A stretch of 55,464 nt of DNA. It comes from Oehlia diaphana (taxonomy: Eukaryota; Glomeromycota; Glomeromycetes; Glomerales; Glomeraceae). Shown piece by piece: positions 24,241 through 35,371 of the stretch. Where the stretch lies: positions 1-55,464 of the forward strand of contig QZLH01000518.1 of assembly GCA_003833135.1 (NCBI GenBank), read 5' to 3'. Numbering within the stretch: position 1 is the first letter of the stretch; each line of letters begins with the position of its first letter. Made by a program: the position numbers and the translations under genes. Under the pieces are notes generated by a model. That model worked only from the letters and a program-made list of their open reading frames with translations, did not search any database and had not been told where the DNA came from.

Positions 24241-26951
24241 GATTTCTTGAAGAAAAAAATTGAAAAAAATTAGGTTATGAGACTAAAAAAAGGTAAAATT
24301 TTTTTTTTTTTTTTAAAAAAAAAAAAGCGATTCGACCGTATTTATACTTAATTTTTATATGGTTACGCACTATCACATGATAATTACCGATATAGTAAGA
24401 CAGAAAGATATAAAAACCGGTTTATGTTGATCAAATACTTATTTGACGCAGATGACTTTTTTTGAACCATTAATTACTGTGTAAAAAAACCTTATTAAAG
24501 AATGATTTTGTATTTCTAAAGTATTATATTTTTTTCAATAAATAATATAAATTCTATTAATTAGTTTTTTTTAAAAAATGTATTTATAATCTTATCAAGG
24601 TAAAGATGGTCATCGGTTCTAGCCGTTCTAAGCCGTAATCATTTATCGGTATAAATACACAAAATATCCTCCATCGGTCTTACTATTATTGAAATAAAGA
24701 ATGTTGCGCCATCGAGTACATGTACTGATTGTAACTGTGTGTACTGTGGTATTACCTATAATCTTTTGTAAAAAAATAAATGATTTTGTCATTTTATGAA
24801 ATAATAACAATATTTTTATTATCATCCAATGAAATAATTTATATAATTTATTAAATACTGATGATGTCTTAATCTTAAATAAACGAAATAATTGAGTTTT
24901 TGAATTTTTAAATAAAAAGCGTTTCTTTTTGGAAATGGATTTACACGCGTCTATGATGAGTGTACAAAATAAATTTTACGCTATAAACTATAAATGTAAG
25001 CTACTGTAGAGTCGTTACACAACTTTGATTATATCAGTGCTCGAAATTTTATTCAGTGAAACATTTATTAAGTAATTTACGAGTTACGACATAAGTGTTT
25101 GATTAATTCGAATGCTGTGTGATACCAAAAAGATCTGTATACCCATCAGATTTTTTATCCAGAAAGGAACGCATATTAAGCAAATCGTATGATAATGAAA
25201 GTTGCAAAACTCAAACTTGACATTAATATAAAAAATTATAAGAAATTATAAAAAAAATGCTATAATAATAACAATTCCTCGATGTTTTTTCTACGCCGTT
25301 AATGATTTTAAATGAAAAAACGGATCTTAATAAATCAATGCAATTAATGCAATTTATTCAGCAGGGTAATCGTCTATTTTTGCAAAACCATGCAAATTTA
25401 ATATTTTATTTTAAGCCAGCAGGGATGATAATATAGCTGCAATATTAAGAAAAATTAGAAAATTGAAAAGTCACAAAGTTGGAGCAAATAGTTGGAGGGT
25501 ATAATAGAATATATCAGAATTCGGTGTAATATTTCTTTTTAATATCATGGATGGATTCATGATTCAACAATATCCGCAAACAAACATGTCTACATTATAT
25601 AATCCATAAATAAATCGAATTCTGCATGGGTAAAATATATTCAGTTCGCATTAGCTCAAAAACATACTGTATGTGTAGTAAAATATTACACCGCTTATAA
25701 CCTAATGAATTTGTAAGGAAAGGGAGTACAACATCATATTCTTTTACAATGCACTGAGGTTATTAATAAACGGTTTATTACAATTTTTAGCAGAATTATG
25801 GTTATGTTCATGAATATTACTTGTTGTATTGATTTTATCGGCAAAAATATCTCTGCAGAGAAACTATTAAAAAGGACGAAATAAGGTTCATCTGCAATAA
25901 TCGTTTTCACGTTTTTGTATCTTTGTCAAAGAAGCTCTGGAAAACTTGGGCGTATCACGAGATGATACAAATGAAATCTTTTTTTATTTTCTACATAACT
26001 TATTTAGATTTATTTTGTTATACTAATATATCGGCTTCTTCGGAATTTATTCGGTCGATTATCCGGATATAATATCCGATTTTATTGTATTCGGTTATTT
26101 AAATCCGAATCGGATAGAATCATCAGATTTAAATGATTTAAATCCGAAAGACGACCTTTAAACCCAATTGACATTTTTAAGTCCTACTTATATATAAAAT
26201 AAAATAAAAAAATATTGGTACAATCGTACGGAACTACGGATCCTTTAATTAATGTGTGATTTATCCAGTAATGTTTTGTTTAAATTTAGAATCTGTACCT
26301 GAATTACACACATAATATCCAATTATAACGTATTGGCATAGTTATACTATCTTGGGAATAAAATATTCACTCGTTTTATCGAGCTTATTGGTTTGTTATA
26401 GAATAAAATTACGAAATTTCAACCATATATTATATATGTCATATATGCAAGGAACACGAATAAGCTAAAAAAAGTAGACGTTTTTTGTTATTGTAAAAGT
26501 AACAGCAATTCATATTTGTGTTAGATGGTTAGGACTTGGGATATATATATATATATATATGAGTCAATATATTACTAAATATAACATGTCTTTGTAAAAA
26601 AGTCCATCCTGTCTGCAATATTACAGTTTTCGTTTGTTATATCCCTGTCAACATTTAGAATAAGCAACCATGCAAAAAAGCTAATTACAAAGCTAACTTT
26701 TGCCACTGCGCCACATGTTCCAAAAAAAAATTCCGCCCTTATATAATGGTTATAAAATATTAATAGCGCTTCCTTTATATAGCCCTTTTTTGATACATAA
26801 TAACGTGCATTTATAAGTATTTATTTAAAAAAATATGATATAAAGAAGAAGTACGAAATTTTTACGCGATCATATGCGAAATGCGATGCTCAAAAGATGT
26901 TACAAGAAATAAATAAAAAATTTGAAAATAGTCTTTATAAATATGATTTTT
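24241..26951. other. Gene-poor intergenic DNA
   Basis: No gene supported. Near the F-box start there is a T run followed by an A run (24299-24326). Around 26040-26150 the word ATCCGAT and relatives recur in both orientations. A short open stretch near 25930-25985 (reading VKEALENLGVSRDDTNEI) has no supporting context. An AT dinucleotide repeat lies at 26541-26560. Confidence 0.5.
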
Positions 26952-27100
26952 TTATCACCATTTTCAAAATGATATATCATATATATCTGATGTATCCTAT
27001 CAAATATTCGTTTGGCTGATTGATTTCCGGTTGTTTGTCCTGTAAATCTTCCTGTACTCATTCGTTCGGTAAAACTACACCATTTTGAAAATGGCGATAA
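26952..27100. mobile_element. MITE-like element, TTATCGCC family, copy 2
   Basis: Ends TTATCACCATTTTCAAAATG and (right) CATTTTGAAAATGGCGATAA are inverted repeats and match the termini of the element at 5537-5704. The inside differs from copy 1 and has no coding capacity. Confidence 0.65.
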
Positions 27101-27608
27101 GATGAAATATATTTTCTAGAATTATGATGATCTAAACACTTATAAACAACCTAAAAAAAAAAATTCTCATTATTAAAATAAATTTCATATGAAACTTACA
27201 GATTCGGTTGTATTACAAAAGTTCTCTGATTTATTGGAATAATCATATCTCGAAAGATGTTTCTAGCTAAAATTGTTAATGATTAAAAGAATAAATAACA
27301 AAACGTAGATTTTCTTTATTGAATAATGAAAAAAAAAAAAGATTGGGCGCGTTACAGTAACCTTAAATTAATAATTATCCTATTCCCTAATAATTATACA
27401 AATATATTACTTTACTAAACTTTGCATGAATAAAATGAATAAAGGGGTATAATACTGTATTTAGGTATATAAAAAATAATGATCACTATGATCGACACTA
27501 ATTGTTTACATTTTGGCGCAGTAAATTACCCAAATAACGCTTTTTTATTATTATCCCTCCCCCCCTAATTTTTTTTTTTTACACATATATATATATATAT
27601 ATATAAGC
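27101..27608. other. Intergenic DNA 3' of paralog D
   Basis: AT-rich, with a C-rich patch (CCCTCCCCCCC near 27556) and an AT dinucleotide repeat at 27585-27604. No gene seen. Confidence 0.5.
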
Positions 27609-29224
27609 CTACCATTTTGATATTATATTTTGTATTTTTTGATTATCATAATCATAATATAATTTTTCTCTTACATTAATAATATCTTTTATAAAATTAT
27701 TTGAAGATTTTAAAGTACATTCTGAAGGAGCAGTAATAAAATAATCAGAACTTGTACATACTAATTTATCTAATATATTAGTAATTCCTTTCCCCCTAAA
27801 TTCTTCAAGATTCTCCTTTTTTCGAATAATTTTATCAAAAGCATTTAAAGAATACCAAGTATTAATTGTCATTGTTGTATTTAATAAATGAATTGCTCGA
27901 CGATAATGTCTTGTTTGACGATAAGAAAAAGAATATGATGAAGAAGAAGATTGAATAAAATCCAAAGAAACAGGATAATCTGTTGCTAAATATATATTAT
28001 TATAATGAATATTTTCTTTTAAAATTTTTAAAGTATTAATAAGTTTTTTAGCACAATCTGATAAAATTCTTGAATCATTTATATCAATCATTTTCCAATA
28101 AATTGCGACAAAAGGTTCTAAAGCCACATTAATTTTCCAAGTTTCATGATTAATACTATCTGAATATGGATTTGATAAAGTAGTTATAGTATTATTATTA
28201 TTATTATTAATATGAGAAGGAAAAATTTCTTTTTTAATCTCATTTTTAATTAATAATATTTCTGAATTAGAATTTTTTAAATTTGAAATTAAAAATTTGG
28301 AAATATTTTTACGATAAGAAGATTTTAAAAGTAAATCTGATCTAAAAAGAATTTTTTGATAAGGATTGAAATTATTATAATTCATTTCAAAATTTTTAAG
28401 ACAATTAATATCTCCTCCATTATTATCATCTAATTGTATATCTTCTACAATAGGTTTTTCATCATCGTCATTTGATGATGAATTGAATGATGACGATGAT
28501 GATGATGATGATGATGATGATGTAGATGATAAGTGTAAATAATGAAAATTTGGTTTTTCAATCCTTTCATTGGTCCAAAATTGAAAATTATCTTGTGATA
28601 TTAAAGATAAATTTGGAAATTTCTCCTTTAAATAATCAATATTATAATAAAACTCGAAAGGGAATTTATTACAAGAATCAATTCTTGATGATCCAACATT
28701 AGTTAAAACAAGTGTACGATTTAATTTATTCGCTAAATGAGCGAACGTATTTATAAATTGTACATTTGTTTTCGTTTCTGATTCGGAATTTGAGTAAACG
28801 AATAAGAATTTGCATTGAGAATTTTGACAATACTTTTGATTAATTTCATTATCTGGATTGATATATGTGTTTTTGTTTATTATTATTTCTAAATTTTCTA
28901 AATTTTGTTGAATATTTGGAATATAATCATTTCTTTCACCGAAATCGTCAATTGATTTCTTCTCCTAAAAAAAAAGAAAAAATAAAAAAAAAAATAAAAT
29001 ATTAATATTTTTTTTTTTTTTTTTTGATTAGATTCCATTAAACTTACCTTTATTAATTGATGAAAATCAGGTAAAGTTTGTTGTAATTCGAAATCATAAA
29101 TCATGAATAAAATATAATTTGGTAAAATGAATGCAAGCATTAAACATAATGAAAAGGGTTTCATTAATTCATGAATTGTAAAATAAAATAAATAAAATGG
29201 ATTATTAGAAATTATTTTAGTCAT
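27609..29224 (-). CDS. Type II membrane O-fucosyltransferase-like protein, paralog D (degenerate catalytic motif, poly-Ser)
   Basis: Exons 29224-29048 (59 codons) and 28964-27609, phase 0 (AAG|GTAAGT, acceptor TTTTTAG), giving 510 residues. The first exon has a membrane segment at about 21-43. Exon 2 has no internal Met until residue 253, but its frame is open throughout and matches the family: NQKYCQNSQCKFLFVYSNSE, LANKLNRTLVLTNVGSSRID and CNKFPFEFYYNIDYLKEKFP. A Ser/Asp-rich insert with about 10 consecutive Ser (TCA repeat at 28488-28520) follows. The HWRME position reads YWKMI (about 348-352), so His and Arg are both replaced, while NIYLATDYPVS is kept. The C-terminus has NILDKLVCTSSDYFITAPSE. 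Exon 1 has the same length as in paralog A, also on the minus strand. Possible pseudoenzyme or altered specificity. Confidence 0.8.
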
Positions 29225-29287
29225 TTTTTTTCATGTTTTGAAAAAAAAACGTGTTTTTTTTTATGAATTTATTTTATAAAATAAAAA

Positions 29288-29319
<32 letters not shown>

Positions 29320-31080
29320 TCTTTTTGATTTTCAAAAGTTATTAGAAAACTCAAATATTCCTCTTTCTTTTCGTTTTAAACGTTTTAAAAATATAAAAAA
29401 AGATGATGATTAAACATAAATAGATAGATAGATAATTGGAGAAAAGGTTTCGTTAGAAAAGCAAAAAAAAAAAAAGAAGAGTTATTTATTATACTATGAG
29501 AATCAAAAATTCGACTTTCAATGTAAAAAAAAGGAAGTGACGTTCCAAATTTAAAGTTTATTTTTGCTTTTTTTTTTTTACATTCATATAATGGACGTAT
29601 TACTAAGGCAAAAAAAAAAAAAAAAAAATTTTACCGTAAAAAATCAATAAAATAATAAAAATAATAAAAAAAAAAAAATAAATAAATTTAATATATATAT
29701 TAATTAAAAGCAACATTTAATAGGTGATTATCTTCATTTGGGAAAGTTCCACTCATTATTGCGGATAATAAAATATCCATATTGTTGTTTCATATACAGT
29801 ATTCTGGCAAAAAGTAACTTCTATTAAAAGGGAACCATTATTGTGTCAATGATAAGTCGGAAAATTTTAGATCTTAAATCGGTTAAATACGGACGCCTTC
29901 TTCTTTCATATGTTCACTTCCATATCTTTTTTTTTTTTTCTTTAAAAAAATTGATTGATAACACGAAACTTGTTCTAAAGACTAATCTTCTTTAAGGTAC
30001 GACTAAAAGTTTATTATTTTTATTGTGTAAATATCAGTTGATCACTTGTTATTTCACATCATTTAAAAAAGAGTTTCATGGTTAAAATTTAATGTTTCAT
30101 AAATTCACATTCATTTGCGTCATTTTTTTAATATTGTAAATTTATTTTTTGATTTTATTGCTTAAAATGTTGAAATATTTATAGACTATGTGACGCAGTT
30201 TACGCCAATAAAATGTTAAAAATAGTTTATAAATTTAAAAAAAGTTTCACAAAAAAAAAATATTTGGCAGATTAAAGGTTATCAATGCAAGTGCGCCTTA
30301 ATATTACCAAAGTCAGTGTATCATCAAGTATCTAATAAATGTACATCAATACACGTGCTGCGTGTAAGATTTATTAGAACATAAATACGGTAATGATTAA
30401 ATCGTGTTATGCATGTTTGTATCAAATAGCGAGCGCAGTTATTTGTTTCGGTTATTTGTTCAAATCTGTCTAATCTGTCTCATCTGTTTATAGACAATGT
30501 CATCTATTGTCCGTGAGACCGTACCGTGTCAGGTCAGTCAGGTACCCGTAACCTATGTTACCTGTGATCCCCTGTGATCCTATTTCAGGTATGTTATTAT
30601 TGTACTTTGTTGTATTGATATTCCTGTTATTTCTTGATATTCCTGATATTCCTTGATATTCGATATTCCTTGATATTCCTTGATATTTCCTTTCAGCGAT
30701 TTATTTCGCGTTTATACCGTTTATATTATATATAGTAATATTATTATAAAAAATGATAAAGTACCGTAAAAGGATGTGTAAAGAGTAAAAAATGGTAAGT
30801 GTTCTTATATACTGTCGCGTAAAAATTCTAAGCTTAAGTCTATAACGTAATAAAAAGTTTAAAAATAGCATAATTAGCAATACTATATTACAGTATTAGG
30901 TACAGTATTAGGTAGTATAAAATTAATTATTGATTTCTTTGTTAACTTACTAAAGTTTGGTAATATTACATTAGACGGCATTGAGTGTTGAGATAAGATG
31001 GTAATGATACCCCGGGTAAAAAGATTTCGATCTTTGCTTTTTTCGTCCACTTTTAACGAGTTAAGTCTTCTATTATTACT
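29225..31080. other. Intergenic DNA upstream of paralog D
   Basis: No gene seen. An AT dinucleotide run is at 29288-29312. Sequence 29538-29644 recurs at 22460-22564 next to the assembly gap. At 30612-30690 there are about six copies of TTGATATTCC. A compositional rise in G+C with short direct repeats (GTCAGGTCAGTCAGGTACCC and CCTGTGATCC twice) occurs at 30525-30585. Confidence 0.5.
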
Positions 31081-33780
31081 TCGTTATTACTCCTATTACA
31101 GCATTAGTAAAGAAATTTTTAATATTACCACCTTATAAATAGCCCTACTTTGCAAGATTTGACAAATCAAGATTCTTAATCTTTCTTGATTATCGATTTG
31201 GTACTTTTCTCTGTCGTGTTGAAAACAAATTAACTGATTACGGTTTAGTCAGTTTTATCTCTTAAATAGGGAAAATAGTTAAATCAGAGTCTTTATGAAA
31301 GGCTAACCATTCCAAGGGATGGGGTTACCAGCAACGGACACGCGGGCTTCGGTTCATTTCTTAAAATTTTGGTTTTTTTTTAGTTTACTTCTATTATTAC
31401 TCTTATCATTACTTCTATTATTATTCCTATAATTTACTTCTATTATTACTCCTATCATTATTTCTATTATTATTATTATTATTATTACTTCTATTGTTAC
31501 TTGTTACTCCCGTTATTACTTCTATTATTAGTAAAGGAATTTAATATTATAAAAATGGCCCTACTTTTCGAGATTTGACTAAATCAGAGAAATCAATCTT
31601 TTTGATTATCGATTTGGTCCCTTATTCTCTATCGTGTTGAAAACAAATTAACTGACTAAGGTTTGGTCAGTTTTATCTCTTAAATGGGCCAAAATAATTA
31701 AATTCCATAGAGTCTTTATGAAAGAAGAAAGTGTCCTAACCATTCTATGGGATGGGGTGGACACGCGGACTTCACGTCATATTGATACTCTGTTTTCTTA
31801 ATATTTTGGCTTCTTTTTTTGTAGTTTACTTCATTATTATTTCGTTATTTTTTCTATTATTACATAAAGAAATTTAATATCAACGCCATATAAATAGCCT
31901 ACTCTTCGAGATTTGATCAAATCAGAGAATCTTAATCTTTTTTAATTATCGATTTGTTCTTTTTTCTCTGTCGTCTACTTCGTTGTAAAGGGATTTAAGT
32001 AAAAATAGCTCCACTTTTCGAGATTTGACCAAATCAAGAATCTTAATCTTTTTGATTGTTGATTTGGTCTTTTTTCTCTGTTGTCTACTTCATTATTACT
32101 TCTATTATTACTTCTATTATTAGTAAAGGGATTTAAATAAAAATAGCCCCACTTTTTGAGATTTGACCAAATCAAGAATCTTAATCTTTTTTGATTGTCG
32201 ATTTGGTCCTTTTTCTCTGTCATCTACTTCGTTATTACTTCTATTATTACTTATATTATTAGTAAAGGGATTTAAGTAAAAATAGCCTACTTTTCAAGAT
32301 TTGATCAAATCAGAGAATCTTAATCTTTTTTGATTATCGATTTGGTCCTTTTTCTCTGTCATCTACTTCGTTATTATTTCTATTATTACTTCTATTATTA
32401 GTAAAGGGATTTAAATAAAAATAGCTCCACTTTTCGAGATTTGACCAAATCAAGAATCTTTATCTTTTTGATTATCGATTTGGTCCTTTTTCTCTATCAT
32501 GTTGAAAACAAATTAACCGACTAAGATTTAGTAAATTTTTATCTCTTAAATAGGACAAATCCATAGGATCTGGAGAAAGTGTTCTAACCATTCCAAAGGA
32601 TGGATTATTGCTTCATTGTAATCATTTAAAGTCTTTAAGCAAGCGAGGTCATAAAGTTAGTAGTAGGTTTCAAAGCAGTGTCTGTTACTAAAGACATGTT
32701 GGTTACATTACCAGCAACGGACATGCGAACTTTGGATCATTTAGATACTATGTTCTCTTAAAATTTTGGTTTCTTTTTTGTAGTTTATTTCATTATTACT
32801 TCGTCATTACTTCTATTGTTATTTCTATTGTTATTAAAGAAATTTAATATCATTATGGCCCTAATTTTCAAGATTTGACCAAATCGATTATCGATTTTGT
32901 GTATGACCTTGAAAGATATTTAAATTTTAATCATTTAAAAAAAATCAAATCTTGAAATTTATTGGTACTTATTTATAACTGATTACGGTTTAGTTACTTA
33001 ACAGTGTTGGCATTTGGCCGCGGCCAAGATATTTTTGCCATTTTGGCCGCGCCCAAACGGCCAACCCGGCCAAATGCTAAACGGCAAAAGAAATAACTAG
33101 ATAGGTATTGGTACCTTGTTGGCATTTGGCCATTTTGGCCACGGCCAAACCGCCAAACGGCCAACGGCCAACGCCGGCCAATGTTCAACACTGAAAGTTT
33201 AGTTAGTCTTAACTCTTAAATAGGACAAAATAATTAAATTCCAGTCCTTATTAAAAGAGAAAGTGTCTTCCGATTACCAGCAACGGACACGCGGACTACG
33301 GGTCACCGTACAGATAATAATGTATTGGGTGTATATTGATTAACGTGTTAAATAAATGTTTAAAATATGTGATGTTGTAATCAATAGTTTCTTCAAAAAG
33401 AAACTAAAACTTATTGTCTTGGTATTTAATAATCCGAAAGAATTTCTTTTGTCGTTTATTTTTTTATTGCTTCGTTATTACTTCTATTATTGGTAAAGGA
33501 ATTTAATATCACCATATAAATAGTCCTACTTTTCGAGATTTGACCAAATCGAGAATCTTCATCTTTTTTGATTATTCAATTTGGTCCTTTTTCTCTATCA
33601 TGTCAAAAAAAAATTAACTGGTTAAGTTTTAGTCAGTTTTATCTCTTGTAGGCAAACTAAACCAAATAAAACGTTATGATTAAATTCTATAGTCTTTATG
33701 AAAGAGGGAATATCTTAACCATTCCAAAGAATGGGGTTACCAGAGACGAACGCGCGGTCATAGGGTTATTTTCTTAAAAT
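31081..33780. repeat. Complex satellite-like repeat field
   Basis: Two nested repeat orders. A short unit of about 130 bases (TACTTCTATTATTAGTAAAG, then ATTTAAGTAAAAATAG, CACTTTTCGAGATTTGACCA, AATCTTTTTGATTATCGATT and CTTTTTCTCTGT) runs in tandem at about 31980-32500. A longer unit of about 300-450 bases adds AACAAATTAACTGACTAAGG, CAGTTTTATCTCTTAAAT, AACCATTCCA.GGGATGG and CCAGCAACGGACACGCGG, seen near 31330, 31740, 32600-32720, 33280 and 33730. Reading frames here are repeat shadows. The unit does not resemble a gene I know, and TAA/TTA triplet expansions lie inside it. Confidence 0.75.
32997..33197. mobile_element. GC-rich TIR element inserted in the repeat field
   Basis: About 200 bases, strikingly GC-rich, with ends CAGTGTTGGCATTTGGCC and GGCCAATGTTCAACACTG (inverted repeats). 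Inside, TTGGCC, GGCCAA and ACGGCCAA words repeat and form nested palindromes such as GGCCGCGGCC. The 8-9 base sequence GTTTAGTTA flanks both sides (32988-32996 and 33197-33205), as expected of a hAT-type (8 bases) or Mutator-type (9 bases) target duplication. It interrupts a unit that elsewhere reads GGTTTAGTCAG. Non-autonomous; no coding capacity. Confidence 0.7.
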
Positions 33781-35371
33781 TTTGTTCAACTAAAATGAAA
33801 TTTGCCTTTACTATATATATATATATATTATGTATATTATCAGGTTTTTAGACTGAGAATCTCTTCATTGTGGCATTTACTTTACCTTATATATATATAT
33901 ATATATGGAATCGATTCAATGTGACTTAATTGTTAAGTTTTCGTTAATTAGAATTTAATATAGTAATTACATCAGTCATCTCGGTTTTAACGAGAGGTGT
34001 GTATCGCTTATTAACCAAGGAAATATCACTATGACGAGCGTTATTACTATAATTGTTAATTTATAATAACTAATAACGATAAAATTATGTCGGTTAAAAT
34101 TATACGCGATCGGGAGTATAATTCAGCAAGTCAAAAATGGGTCATTACGTGGCATTTTTTTGACCAATCATTTTATCCTCCATGGGTAAAAATTTCAAAG
34201 TTTCTCCGTTTATGCTTCTTTTATAAAATTTGTTAATTTATTTTTTCTCTCCTCACATAATAATTTAAAATAAGGGATACTTATAATGATATCAGATTAA
34301 TACACGAATATTTTTTTCATAATAATGCAGATATATGGTCCGTGGTTATATTAAGAATATTAGATTAATAAAAAAGAAAATGATAACGGTGTGTAAAAAA
34401 AAGATTTATTATTCATTAAAGAGATTATTTATCTTTTAGAAACGGGCTAAGTAATAACGACATTCCTAAAGTAAAATTTGTGATTTTTTTTAGAGAAAAA
34501 GAGAGGAAGAAATTTACTTTTAATTATTTTACCTATTTTTAATTTGTTAAGGTAACAGAATTCTTCCTTTTTCATTCAAAGCTTTCCTTTTTCGTTATTA
34601 TCAATGATATTAATCCAACCTTTTTTAAATATTTTTATGGGAAACTAGAATAATCAATGAATGAAAAAGATATAAAAATATTAGAAAATTTGAATAAAAA
34701 GGATATAACAATGAAAACAATGGTTTTCGTACTACTTTCATTGCATTTTTTTTCATGAATACATGAACACGTAAAACGATATTTTTTTTTTTTTTTTACT
34801 CAAAATTAATTTTTTTTAATTTTTTAATTTTAGTATTACAAAAAGATGAAATTAACCGATTCCTAAATTCGTTTCTTTTAATAAGATTCACGGAATCTCA
34901 TTTTTGCAAAAAAAAAAATTTACAAATGAAAGAAAAAAAAAAATTTTTTTTTTTTTATAATAATAATAATAGTAAATATATAAATATATACAAAGTGAAA
35001 GAAAAAAATAAAATAAAATAACAACAAAAAGAAAGAAAGAAAGAAATTAAAAGAAAAAAAAAACTAAAATAAATTAGATTTAGTGAAAGGACTATAAAAA
35101 AATGGTAAGTAAAAAAAAGTTTTTTTTTTTTAATTATATATATATATACATATAAATTAATCATTATCATTGTTTATTTGAAATAATGGTGATAATGGTG
35201 GCTAAATAATAATGTCCTAAAAACACCTTTTTTTTTAAAAAACACTTTTTTTTCCTCCTTATTTATCATACTTATATTAGGAATGATTGGGACCAAATCT
35301 CGCCAATGAATTCGTTTGCCAATAATCAAATTCTTTTGCCCAATGAATTTCTTTTCCAAAATAATTAATCT
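33781..35371. other. Intergenic DNA
   Basis: AT dinucleotide repeats at 33813-33829 and 33887-33906. T and A runs and A-rich purine repeats (GAAAGAAAGAAAGAAA) lie at 34930-35130. No gene supported; a 15-codon frame at about 34711 starting MKTMVFVLLS ends quickly. Confidence 0.5.

Noticed and set aside
25360..26000. Possible decayed gene with pieces such as VKEALENLGVSRDDTNEI
   Set aside because: Only isolated short open pieces, no recognisable family and no consistent order.
31975..32223. 82-residue minus-strand frame with internally repeated protein sequence
   Set aside because: The protein repeat is only the shadow of the 130-base satellite unit.
32994..33191. 65-residue minus-strand frame rich in Arg and Gly
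   Set aside because: Lies wholly inside the GC-rich palindromic element and follows its composition.
34711..34758. Short frame starting MKTMVFVLLS, signal-peptide-like
   Set aside because: Ends after 15 codons with no donor site to continue it.
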